From CAYQDR01 sp964416315 (GTDB taxonomy: Bacteria; Methylomirabilota; Methylomirabilia; Rokubacteriales; DASRDR01), in the NCBI GenBank assembly GCA_964416315.1, contig CAYQDR010000032.1, positions 1 to 40,103 of the forward strand: a stretch of DNA of 40,103 nt, written 5' to 3'. Numbering within the stretch: the stretch's first letter is position 1; every line of letters starts with the position of its first letter. Positions 17,119 through 24,494 of the stretch are shown piece by piece. The translations under genes were made by a program, and so were the position numbers. The notes beneath the pieces were generated by a model. It was not told the DNA's origin and did not search any database. It saw nothing but the letters and a program-made list of their open reading frames with translations.

Positions 17119-17343
17119 ATGCTGACCGAGATCGCGTTCGTGGGAGGCGTCGTGGGGGTGTTCGTCGGGCTGCTCGAGGTGTGGCACCGGGCCGAGGAGT
17201 GGAGCCCAGACCGGCTCACCGCCGAGGGCGCGGTCCGCGCGGCCATGGAGGGTTCCGAGGCCGCCGCCGTGCGCGCGGAGTTCCGCCGGCGGGGCGTGAC
17301 GCCGCCGGAACGGCGGTCGACTCCGGCCGGATTCGGCCTCTGA
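17119..17343 (+). CDS. Small hypothetical membrane-associated protein
   Basis: A 74-residue protein of unknown function. A short hydrophobic N-terminus (EIAFVGGVVGVFVGLLEVW) precedes a charged helical part (AEEWSPDRLTAEGAVRAAMEG) and an Arg-rich tail. AGGAGCGAGCC directly precedes the ATG. The position after another small membrane protein suggests a two-gene unit; its stop faces the stop of the convergent secreted-protein gene eight bases on. Confidence 0.6.
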   Translation: MLTEIAFVGGVVGVFVGLLEVWHRAEEWSPDRLTAEGAVRAAMEGSEAAAVRAEFRRRGVTPPERRSTPAGFGL

Positions 17344-17350
17344 GCGCCGG

Positions 17351-17719
17351 TCAGCGCTCGAAGCGACCCGGGATGTACTCGAGCACGTGGATGATGCGGC
17401 CGCGCCCGTCGATCCCGACGACGACCTCCGTCCGGCCCGGCACCCAGACGTGGCCGTGGTGGGGCGAGGGGCGATCGGGGAGGACGAGCGGGCGGGCGCT
17501 CGAGGGCAGGGGGAGAAACCCCACGGGCGGGTACGGGTACGCGGGCGGGACCGCGACGAAGTGACGATCCGGCCGGGGCCCCGGGGCCGGGGCCCCGGGC
17601 GCTGCCGGGACCGCGGGCCGGAGCCCCTCGAGCGCCACCGCCGGCGCGGCCGCGCCGAGGACGAGCGCCGCGACGATCATCACGGCGCGATCGATCCTGC
17701 AACCGTCCCTGATCTGCAT
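17351..17719 (-). CDS. Hypothetical secreted, proline-rich protein
   Basis: A 122-residue protein with a signal peptide: basic start (MQIRDGCRIDR), hydrophobic core (AVMIVAALVLGAAAPAVA) and a likely cleavage after AVA-LE. The mature part is rich in Pro, Ala and Tyr (VAVPPAYPYPPVGFLPLP) and ends with a short beta-like segment (TEVVVGIDGRGRIIHVLEYIPGRFER). I do not recognise a family. It is divergent from the SDR gene downstream, sharing a 183-base intergenic region with a promoter and repeat copy C. Confidence 0.65.
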   Translation of the reverse strand: MQIRDGCRIDRAVMIVAALVLGAAAPAVALEGLRPAVPAAPGAPAPGPRPDRHFVAVPPAYPYPPVGFLPLPSSARPLVLPDRPSPHHGHVWVPGRTEVVVGIDGRGRIIHVLEYIPGRFER

Positions 17720-17772
17720 CTCTCCGCCCTCGCCGGCCGAACGCGCGTCCTCGCGCGCCGGGCGCCGCGCGG

Positions 17773-17802
17773 TTGACAGGCCCCGGACCTCACCCCTATC
17801 TT
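17773..17802 (+). promoter_or_regulatory. Sigma-70-type promoter of the SDR-phosphonate run
   Basis: TTGACA (17773-17778), then TATCTT (17797-17802) after 18 bases, or CTATCT after 17. A G/C hairpin (GGGGGGC 17813-17819, loop GAA, GCCCCCC 17823-17829) follows at once and would be near the 5' end of the transcript. Confidence 0.55.
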
Positions 17803-17858
17803 AGACCCTCGGGGGGGGCGAAGCCCCCCTCTCTTTCGGGGGGCCGACCTCCCCCCAT

Positions 17859-17900
17859 CGATTGCGCGGGCAAAGGCCGCGCTCGGAGCGCTTCGTCCAG
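17859..17900 (+). repeat. REP-like hairpin repeat, copy C
   Basis: CGATTGCGCGGGCAAAGGCC then GCGCTCGGAGCGCTTCGTCC and AGG. It matches copy B, preceded in both cases by a GGGGGGC-n3-GCCCCCC hairpin. The stem is imperfect here (GCGGGC against GGCCGC). The repeat runs up to, and perhaps through, the ATG at 17903 of the next gene. Confidence 0.75.
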
Positions 17901-17902
17901 GC

Positions 17903-18628
17903 ATGGCGGACCGGGGCGGCGTGTTGCATGGGAAGGTGGCCCTGATCAGCGGAGGCGGGCGCGGCCTCGGCGCCGCGGTCGCGCTCGCGTACGCGCGCTA
18001 TGGCGCCGACCTCGTGCTCGCGAGCCGCACCGACGCCGAGCTGCTCGACGCCGCCCGCGAGGCGCGCGCGCTCGGGGCAACGGTCCACGCGGTCTCGGCC
18101 GACGTCGCCGAGGTCCGCGACGTCGAGCAACTGGTGCGCGCGGCGCTCAAGAAGTTCGGTCGGATCGACGTCCTGGTCAACAACGCGGGCGTCGCCCACC
18201 GCGAGGTCCCGACCTGGGAGCTCGGCCCCGAGGACTGGGACCGGACGATCGCGGTGAACCTGCGCGGCCCCTACCTCCTCGCGCGCGCGCTGTTGCCCCA
18301 CCTCCTCGAGCGCCGGCAGGGCTCCGTCATCAACGTCAGCTCGATCTGCGGCTCGGTGGCGTACCCGAACTGGTCGGCCTACACGGCGAGCAAGTTCGGG
18401 CTCGAGGGGCTCACGCGGGTCCTGGCCGAGGAAACCAAACGGACCGGCGTCCGTGTGAACGCGGTGGATCCCGGCCTCGTCGCGACCCGCATGACCGACT
18501 TCGAGGGCGTCCGGCCCGAGCGCGTCACGGGCGTGTTCGTCTATCTCGCCTCGGACGCCTCGCGACGGATCACGGGGCGCACGCTCCACGCCTCGCGCTG
18601 GCGCGCCGAGGTGGGGGGCCGCAAGTGA
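17903..18628 (+). CDS. SDR family oxidoreductase
   Basis: A 241-residue classical SDR: SGGGRGLG at residues 16-23, NNAG at 93-96, Ser146/147, Tyr160 and Lys164 (YTASK). The C-terminus lacks the usual VDGG and ends RTLHASRWRAEVGG. Its stop lies 83 bases before PhnW, so it may act with the phosphonate genes, for example on phosphonoacetaldehyde, but SDRs rarely oxidise aldehydes to acids. The ATG at 17903 may derive from the flank of repeat copy C; GTG at 17921 gives VLHGKVALISGGG, closer to typical SDR starts. Confidence 0.85.
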   Translation: MADRGGVLHGKVALISGGGRGLGAAVALAYARYGADLVLASRTDAELLDAAREARALGATVHAVSADVAEVRDVEQLVRAALKKFGRIDVLVNNAGVAHREVPTWELGPEDWDRTIAVNLRGPYLLARALLPHLLERRQGSVINVSSICGSVAYPNWSAYTASKFGLEGLTRVLAEETKRTGVRVNAVDPGLVATRMTDFEGVRPERVTGVFVYLASDASRRITGRTLHASRWRAEVGGRK

Positions 18629-18647
18629 AATGGATCGGACCCGCGCT

Positions 18648-18680
18648 CCCGGGCATTCTACCGTGTTCGCGGAGCCCGGG
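18648..18680 (+). other. Inverted repeat between SDR and phnW
   Basis: CCCGGGC (18648-18654) pairs with GCCCGGG (18674-18680), leaving a 19-base loop. It lies 32 bases upstream of the phnW start and has no T run. It could be an attenuator, a processing site or chance. Confidence 0.3.
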
Positions 18681-18711
18681 AAACGCCCGCCACCCCACGG
18701 AGGGATCGCCG

Positions 18712-19827
18712 ATGGGCGAGCGCGAGTGGATCCTCCTGAACCCCGGTCCGGCGAACACGAGCCCAGGGGTCCGCCGGGCCCTCGTGACGCCCGACCTCTG
18801 CCACCGCGAGCCCGAGTTCTTCGCGGTCATGCGCGACTGCCGCGAGCGGCTCGTCCGCCTGGCCGGGTGCGCCGACACCTTCGCGACGGTCCTCTTCACC
18901 GGCTCGGGGACATCGGCGGTGGAGGCGGCAGTCTCGGCGGTCGTGCCCCGCGACCGGGCGCTCCTGGTCGTGTCGAACGGCGTCTACGGCGACCGGCTGG
19001 CGCGCATCGCGCGGGCGCACGCGATCCCGACCCAGGTGCTGAGCTACGACGCGATGACCCCCGCGTCGCCCGCCGACGTCGAGGCGACCCTGCGGGCCCA
19101 CCCCGAGATCAGCCACGTCGCCCTCGTCCACCACGAGACGACGACGGGGCTCCTCAACCCGGTCCACGAGGTCGCGCGGGTCGCCGCGCGGGCCGGCCGG
19201 CGCGTCGTCGTCGACGCGATGAGCTCGCTGTTCGGCGAACCGCTGGACGTTGCCGCAGACGGGATCGACTTCGTCATGGCCAGCGCGAACAAGTGCCTCC
19301 AGGGCATCCCGGGGATCGCGTTCGTCCTCGGGCGCCGGACGGCCCTCGACGCCCTCGAGGGCCAGCCGCCGCGGAGCGTGGCGCTCGACCTCTACACCCA
19401 CCACGCGACCCAGGAGCAGGACAACACGCCCTTCACCCCGGCGGTCCAGGTGCTCCACGCGATGCGGGAGGCGCTGCTCGAGCTGGAGCAGGAGGGCGTG
19501 GCCGCGCGGATCGCCCGTTACGCGGAGAACGCGCGGGTCCTGCGGCGCGGCATGGCGGCCCTCGGGTTCGAGATCCTGGTCCCCGAAGCCGCCCGCTCGA
19601 GCATCCTGACGACCTTCCGGCTGCTGCCGGGTCTGGCCTACGACCCGCTCCACGACGCGATGAAGCGCCGCGGCTACATCATCTACGCGGGGCAGGGGGA
19701 CATCCGGACGTACGCCTTCCGGGTCGCCAACATGGGGACGCTGACGCCGGAGGACATGGAAGGGGTGGTGGCCGCCTTCGCCTCCGCGCTCGAGGAGCTC
19801 GGCGTCCCGAGCGGCGCCGGGAGGTAG
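18712..19827 (+). CDS. phnW: 2-aminoethylphosphonate-pyruvate transaminase
   Basis: A 371-residue PLP-dependent class V aminotransferase. The start ILLNPGPANTSPGVRRAL, the motif VHHETTTGLLNP, VDAMSSLFGEPLD and SANKCLQGIPGIAFV match PhnW closely; Lys194 is the expected Schiff-base lysine. It converts 2-aminoethylphosphonate and pyruvate to phosphonoacetaldehyde and alanine in the cytoplasm. GGAGGG just upstream supports the ATG. The next gene, two bases downstream, is a phosphonoacetate hydrolase, which supports a phosphonate-degrading role over the alternative of a general alanine-glyoxylate aminotransferase. Confidence 0.85.
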   Translation: MGEREWILLNPGPANTSPGVRRALVTPDLCHREPEFFAVMRDCRERLVRLAGCADTFATVLFTGSGTSAVEAAVSAVVPRDRALLVVSNGVYGDRLARIARAHAIPTQVLSYDAMTPASPADVEATLRAHPEISHVALVHHETTTGLLNPVHEVARVAARAGRRVVVDAMSSLFGEPLDVAADGIDFVMASANKCLQGIPGIAFVLGRRTALDALEGQPPRSVALDLYTHHATQEQDNTPFTPAVQVLHAMREALLELEQEGVAARIARYAENARVLRRGMAALGFEILVPEAARSSILTTFRLLPGLAYDPLHDAMKRRGYIIYAGQGDIRTYAFRVANMGTLTPEDMEGVVAAFASALEELGVPSGAGR

Positions 19828-19829
19828 CC

Positions 19830-21020
19830 GTGCCGGCCCCGATGACGCGACCCCGGCGCGCCCTGATGTTCCTGATCGACGGCTTCGACCCGGCCTACGT
19901 CCAGCCGGCGCGGATGCCCCGTCTCGCCGGGCTCATGCAGGCCGGGGCCTCGACGCTGGACGGCCGCGGGGTGCTCCCGAGTCTCACGAACGTCAACCAC
20001 GTCTCGCTGCTCACCGGCACCTACCCCGAGCGCCACGGCCTCTCGACCAACTTCTACTACGATCGGACCACGCGGACCGAGGTCTTCATGGAGCAGGTGA
20101 CCTTCGTGCGGGAGCCGCTGCTCTTCGAGCGCCTCAAGACTGCGGGCTGGTCCACCGCGCTCGTGACGGCCAAGGAGAAGCTGACGAAGCTCCTCCGTCG
20201 CGGGCTCGACTCCTGCGTGGACATGAAGACACACCCGGACGGGTACCGCCGGACGGTCGGCGCGCCCCCGGACATCTTCTCGCTGGAAATCAACCTGTGG
20301 GTGCTGCGCATGGCGCGCGAGGTCGCCCTCCGGGAGCATCCGGACTTCCTCTACGTCGCGACCACCGACTACCCCCAGCACAAGCTCGGGCCGGACGAGC
20401 CCGCGATGCAGGCGTACCTGGCCGAGAGCGACGAGATCCTCGGGCAGCTCGTGGAGGCCTACGACCTCTCGGAGTCGGTCGTCGTCCTCGCGGCCGACCA
20501 CGGCATGAACGCCAAGTCGCGCTCGGTCTCGCCGGTCCGCGTCCTCGCCGAGGCAGGCCTCCACGCCCACGGCGTGCCGCTCATCCGCGACGGCCTCTTC
20601 GCGCACCATCGGGACCTCGGCGGCGCGCTCTACCTCTACTTCGACGATCCCGGGGTGGCCCGGGAGGCGCAGGCGGTTCTCGCGCAGGTCGCGGGGATCG
20701 ACGACGTGCTCAGCCGGGAGGAGGCAGGCCGGGACCGCCTGCCGCCCGACCGCGTGGGCGACCTGATCTGCTGGGGAGCCCGGGAGGTCGCGCTCGGGAT
20801 CTGGCCCGACGGCCCGGCGGCGCGGGACGAGCGCGGGCTCCGCTCGCACGGTTCCAAGCACGAGCAGCGGATCCCGATGCTCCTCGCCGGGTGCGGCGTG
20901 CGGCCGGGCGTCGAGCTGCGGGGGGCCGAGACCGTGGACCTCATGCCCACCCTCTGCCGCCTCGCGGGCGTGGATGCGGGCCCCGTGCAGGGGCGCGTCC
21001 TCGAGGAGGCCCTGGCCTGA
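19830..21020 (+). CDS. phnA: Phosphonoacetate hydrolase (alkaline phosphatase superfamily)
   Basis: A 396-residue member of the alkaline phosphatase/nucleotide pyrophosphatase superfamily. Metal and catalytic elements are visible: MFLIDGFD near the start, SLTNVNHVSLLTGTYPERHG with the nucleophilic Thr, TTDYPQHKLGPD with Asp and His ligands, AADHGMNAKS with Asp-His, and SHGSKHEQRIPML with the final His. TDY-x-QHK is characteristic of phosphonoacetate hydrolase, which splits phosphonoacetate to acetate and phosphate. Adjacent PhnW supports this; the dehydrogenase PhnY that should link them is not in the window. GTG 19830 is preferred because GGGAGGT sits just upstream; ATG 19842 is the alternative. 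Confidence 0.78.
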   Translation: MPAPMTRPRRALMFLIDGFDPAYVQPARMPRLAGLMQAGASTLDGRGVLPSLTNVNHVSLLTGTYPERHGLSTNFYYDRTTRTEVFMEQVTFVREPLLFERLKTAGWSTALVTAKEKLTKLLRRGLDSCVDMKTHPDGYRRTVGAPPDIFSLEINLWVLRMAREVALREHPDFLYVATTDYPQHKLGPDEPAMQAYLAESDEILGQLVEAYDLSESVVVLAADHGMNAKSRSVSPVRVLAEAGLHAHGVPLIRDGLFAHHRDLGGALYLYFDDPGVAREAQAVLAQVAGIDDVLSREEAGRDRLPPDRVGDLICWGAREVALGIWPDGPAARDERGLRSHGSKHEQRIPMLLAGCGVRPGVELRGAETVDLMPTLCRLAGVDAGPVQGRVLEEALA

Positions 21021-21559
21021 CCGAGGATCCGCCGGAGTATCGGGGCCGGCGCGTCCACGTCCGGCGAGAGCACCACCGCCTGCCTGACGGCCGGGAGGTT
21101 GCGCTCGACGCGGTCCGCTGCCCGGCCGGCGCGGTCGTTGTTCCACTGCTTTCCGACGGGCGGGTCGTGCTGCTCCGCCAGTTTCATCCGATCGTCGGCC
21201 AGGCCCTGTGGGAAGTCCCGGCCGGCACGGTCAAGCCCGGCGAGTCGCCGGCGGCCTGTGCCCGCCGGGAGCTGATCGAGGAGGCCGGCTACCAAGCGCG
21301 ACGGCTGGAGCCGCTGGGTGAGGTCCTGGCTGATCCCGGCCTCACCGACGACCGCCTCTTCCTCTTCGTCGCGCGTGGCCTCACGCCGGTGCCGCGCCGG
21401 CTCGAGCCGGATGAGCAGATCGAGGTCGTCGCGCTTCCGATCGCCGAGGCCTACCGGATGATCGACGCCGGCGAGATCGTGGACGCGGGGACCCTGGTCG
21501 CGCTGCTGCGGCTCCGCTGTCAGGCCCCCTCTCCCCCGCTGGGGGAAAGGGCAGGGTGA
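21017..21559 (+). CDS. NUDIX hydrolase (ADP-ribose pyrophosphatase-like)
   Basis: About 180 residues with a complete Nudix box (GTVKPGESPAACARRELIEE then AGY), residues 70-92. FHPIVGQALWEVPAG upstream is typical of ADP-ribose pyrophosphatases. It hydrolyses a nucleoside diphosphate linked to another moiety. There is no ATG or GTG in this frame between the previous gene and the conserved region; CTG at 21017, overlapping the phnA stop as CTGA, is the likely start, giving LTEDPPEYRGRRV. The last residues (APSPPLGERAG) and the stop codon come from an intergenic repeat (copy D), so the original C-terminus may have been replaced. Confidence 0.8.
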   Translation: MTEDPPEYRGRRVHVRREHHRLPDGREVALDAVRCPAGAVVVPLLSDGRVVLLRQFHPIVGQALWEVPAGTVKPGESPAACARRELIEEAGYQARRLEPLGEVLADPGLTDDRLFLFVARGLTPVPRRLEPDEQIEVVALPIAEAYRMIDAGEIVDAGTLVALLRLRCQAPSPPLGERAG

Positions 21560-21565
21560 GGGGGC
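21525..21565 (+). repeat. Intergenic CCCTCTCCC/GGGTGAGGG repeat, copy D
   Basis: CCCCCTCTCCCCCGCTGGGG then GAAAGGGCAGGGTGAGGGGG. A GC-rich dyad of a type common between bacterial genes. It matches copy E (23277) in the same orientation and overlaps the 3' end of the NUDIX gene. The 200 or so bases after it hold TTGACA at 21615-21620 without a good -10, and nothing else I can name. Confidence 0.75.
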
Positions 21566-21816
21566 CCGAAGGAGGCCGGCGCCGTCCGCTCAGGCCTCGG
21601 GCCGCATTTTTCGCTTGACAGGATTTTCGACGCGGGTCTGATCGCGGTCGCGGAGTCGACCGCGAGTCCCGCCCAGCGGCCCGCCCCGGCCCGTCCCACC
21701 GCGCGCGGCCGGCGCCGAACTCCAAAACGATTCCCGCCCCCGCGATCCGCCGTCCTGGGGCCTGCCAGGTGGCCCGAGCATCGCATGGTAGAGTCCGCGC
21801 AAGAGGAGGACCGGTG

Positions 21817-23175
21817 ATGCCCGACACCACGGCTCCCACGCCATCGCCCCCCGCGGCGGACCTCGACCGGCTCGGGGACGAGATCGCCGTGCTCTCGGCT
21901 CACCTCGATGCCGCCACCGCGCGGCTCCTCACCCTGCTCCGGGAGTTCGACGCGCGGGGCGGCTGGGCCCAGCAGGGCTGCCGCTCCTGCGCCGAGTGGC
22001 TGAGCTGGCGGGTCGGCCTGGATCTGGGGGCGGCCCGGGAGCGCGTGCGGGTGGCCCGGGCGCTCGGCGAACTGCCCGAGTTGGCCGCGGCCCTGGCACG
22101 CGGCGAGCTGTCCTACTCGAAGGTCCGAGCGCTGACCCGGGTGGCCACCCCCGAGACGGAAGCCCGGCTCCTGGCCGTCGGGCGGGCGGGGACGACGGCC
22201 CACGTCGAGCGGATCGTGCGGGCGTGGCGCCGAGTGGACCGGCTGGCCGAGGCGCAGGAGGCGGCGGCGCGCCACGCGCGGCGGGCGCTCCAGGTGTATC
22301 CGGACGACGACGGGATGATGGTCGTGCGGGGGCGGCTCGAGCCGGAAGTCGGGGCCTTGCTCATGCGCGCGCTGGAGACCGCGCGCGAGGCGCTGTACCA
22401 GCGGCGGCGGGCCACGCCGATGCCGGACGAGCCCGAGGCGGAACCGCCGACACAGGGCCAGCAGCAGGCCGACGCGCTCGCCCTCGTGGCGGAGGCCGCT
22501 CTTCAGCACGGCCTCGACCCCGGCCCGGGCAGCGAGCGGTACCAGGTAGTCGTCCACGTGGACGCCGCCGCGCTGGCCGACCCGGACCAGGCCGGGCAGT
22601 CTGCGCTGGAGGACGGCGTCCACGTTTCAGCTGAAACGTCCCGCCGCCTGGCGTGCGACGCGACGCGGGTGGTGATGCGGCACGGCGGCGAGGGCGCGAT
22701 ACTCGACGTGGGCCGCCGGACGCGGACGATCCCGCCGGCGCTCCGGCGGGCGCTCGAGGCCCGGGACCGGGGGTGCCGCTTCCCGGGCTGCGGGGCGCGC
22801 CACGCCCAGGGGCACCACCTCCACCACTGGGCGAACGGGGGCCCCACCCGGCTCGAGAACCTGGCGTTGCTCTGTCGGCGCCATCACCGGGTCGTCCAGG
22901 AGGAGGGCTACCAGGTCGCGCGCGACGCCGACGGCACGCTGCGCTTCCGCACGCCGAGCGGCCGGCCGATCCCCGAGGTTCCGGCGCCGCCGGCCGTTCC
23001 GGGAGACGCCGTGCAGGCGCTCGTGGCGGCGCATCGGGCGCGCGGTCTCGCCATCGACGCGCGGACGGGGTGCCCGAGCTGGCTCGGCGAGCGCCTCGAC
23101 CTCGCCTGGGCGATCGGGGTCCTGCATCCCGCGGCCCAGCCAGCTTCGCCCCGGCCCGTCGGCCGCTCCCCCTGA
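21817..23175 (+). CDS. HNH endonuclease with DUF222 (13E12 repeat family)
   Basis: A 452-residue protein. The N-terminal two thirds is the helical DUF222 domain (SCAEWLSWRVGLDLGAARE, ELSYSKVRALTRV), and the C-terminal part is a zinc-type HNH nuclease: CRFPGC near residue 320, HHLHHWANGGPTRLENLALL and CRRHHR. These proteins are multicopy in actinobacterial and other genomes and often tied to repeats; their role is unknown, and mobile-element function is suspected. AAGAGGAGGA precedes the start with six bases to ATG 21817; GTG 21814 is adjacent. Direct copies of the same intergenic repeat stand on both sides. Confidence 0.88.
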   Translation: MPDTTAPTPSPPAADLDRLGDEIAVLSAHLDAATARLLTLLREFDARGGWAQQGCRSCAEWLSWRVGLDLGAARERVRVARALGELPELAAALARGELSYSKVRALTRVATPETEARLLAVGRAGTTAHVERIVRAWRRVDRLAEAQEAAARHARRALQVYPDDDGMMVVRGRLEPEVGALLMRALETAREALYQRRRATPMPDEPEAEPPTQGQQQADALALVAEAALQHGLDPGPGSERYQVVVHVDAAALADPDQAGQSALEDGVHVSAETSRRLACDATRVVMRHGGEGAILDVGRRTRTIPPALRRALEARDRGCRFPGCGARHAQGHHLHHWANGGPTRLENLALLCRRHHRVVQEEGYQVARDADGTLRFRTPSGRPIPEVPAPPAVPGDAVQALVAAHRARGLAIDARTGCPSWLGERLDLAWAIGVLHPAAQPASPRPVGRSP

Positions 23176-23276
23176 GCACCCCGCGTGCGGGGCCGCGGCT
23201 TCCTGCGATCCATTCCGGCCTCTGCGTTTGCGGGGACTCCCCTGATCGGCGAGAATCGGGCGGCGGGCGCAGCATC

Positions 23277-23317
23277 ACCCTCTCCCCCACCCGGGGGAGA
23301 GGGCAGGGTGAGGGGGG
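23277..23317 (+). repeat. Intergenic CCCTCTCCC/GGGTGAGGG repeat, copy E
   Basis: ACCCTCTCCCCCACCCGGGG then GAGAGGGCAGGGTGAGGGGG. It matches copy D in the same orientation. The stem CTCTCCCCC/GGGGGAGAG is perfect here and could stop transcription from the HNH gene. Confidence 0.8.
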
Positions 23318-23387
23318 CCCGCCACCGCAATTCGCTCCCGGTCGTTGACGCCGGGGCTGGGCGCGGCGAGAATAGCGCCACGCGCCG

Positions 23388-24469
23388 ATGCCCCGGAGCA
23401 ACCAGGTCGTCCGGCAATGGCGGATGCTCCAGCTCGTGAGCCGGCCCGGCGGGCTCACGATCGACGCCGCGGCGCGCGAGCTCGGGTGCGCCGCGCGGAC
23501 GGTCTGGCGCGACCTGCGAGCGCTCCAGGACGCCGGGTTTCCGATGTACGACGAGCGCGCCGACGACGGCCGGCGGGGGGTCTGGCGGGTCGAGACCGGC
23601 TTCCACCAGGGCCTTCCGGTGCCGCTCACCCTCGACGAGGTCGTCGCGCTGATCCTGAGCGAGAGGCTCCTGGCGCCCGCCGGGACGAGCCCGCTCGGGC
23701 CCGCGATCGCCTCGCTCGTCGCCAAGCTCCGCGCGCTCCTGGGCTCGCGCGCCCTGGACCTGCTCGACGCGATGGCCGAGCGGGTCGGCGCCCGCGTGTT
23801 CGGCGCCAAGCTCCAGGCGGGGGCGGCCGAGCATCTCCCGCTGATCCAGCAGGCGCTGCGAGAGTGCCGCGCGCTGCGCGTCCGGTACTACTCGATGAGC
23901 CGCGGCGTGGAGACCGTGCGGCGCGTCGACCCCTACCATCTAACGTACTGGAACGGCGGCCTCTACCTGGTCGGTTACTGCCACCTCCGCGAGGCCGTCC
24001 GCGTCTTCGCCGTGGAGCGGATCCGCGTCGTGGAACCGCTGGACGCGACGTTCACGGTGCCGGCAGGATTCGACGTGGAGGAGTACCTGCGGAGCGCGTG
24101 GGGCCTCATCGGGGGCGACGTGGTCACGGTGGCGTGGTCTTTGCCGCGACCGTGGCGCCATACGTGCGGGAGCGGCTCTGGCACTCGACCCAGCGGCTGC
24201 GCGAGCTGCCCGGCGGCCGGCTCGAGCTGACGGCACGGGTCGCCGACGCGGTCGAGGTGCGCCGGTGGCTCCTCGGCTTCGGTGCCGAGGCCGAGGTGAT
24301 CGCGCCGGTCTCGCTGCGCGAAGCGCTCCGCGCGGAGGCGGCCAGGCTCGCCGCAGCCCTCGCCGCCTCGCGCAAGCCGCCCGCGCGAGTCGAGGCGAGC
24401 GGCACGTGGGTGGCGCTGCCGTCGCGCCGTCGCAGACGGCCCCACGCCCTGGCCCGGCGCCCGGCGTGA
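23388..24469 (+). pseudogene. WYL-domain transcriptional regulator, frameshifted
   Basis: A DeoR-type HTH (residues about 10-60: MLQLVSRPGGLTIDAAAREL, ARTVWRDLRALQDAGFP) followed by a WYL domain (YYSMSRGVETVRRVDPYHLT, GGLYLVGYCHLREAVRVFAVERI). The frame breaks near 24132-24136: GTGGCGTGGTC reads as GTGGCGGTGGTC with one G restored, after which VVFAATVAPYVRERLWHSTQ and the usual WYL C-terminal extension continue in the -1 frame to 24469. The repaired protein has 360 residues, the normal length. As read, the protein stops at 24230 with about 30 aberrant residues. WYL proteins commonly regulate CRISPR-Cas operons, and cas6 follows 25 bases downstream. Confidence 0.85.
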
Positions 24470-24494
24470 GCGCGGGCGCCGCTGAGCGCCTCCC

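Noticed and set aside
16510..17900. CRISPR array suggested by repeated 40-60-base units
   Set aside because: Copies are far apart, in mixed orientation, and have no regular spacers; they are REP-like hairpins.
21615..21642. TTGACA as promoter of the HNH gene
   Set aside because: The best -10 candidate (TCTGAT) is weak and the start is 170 bases away; not enough to list as a promoter.
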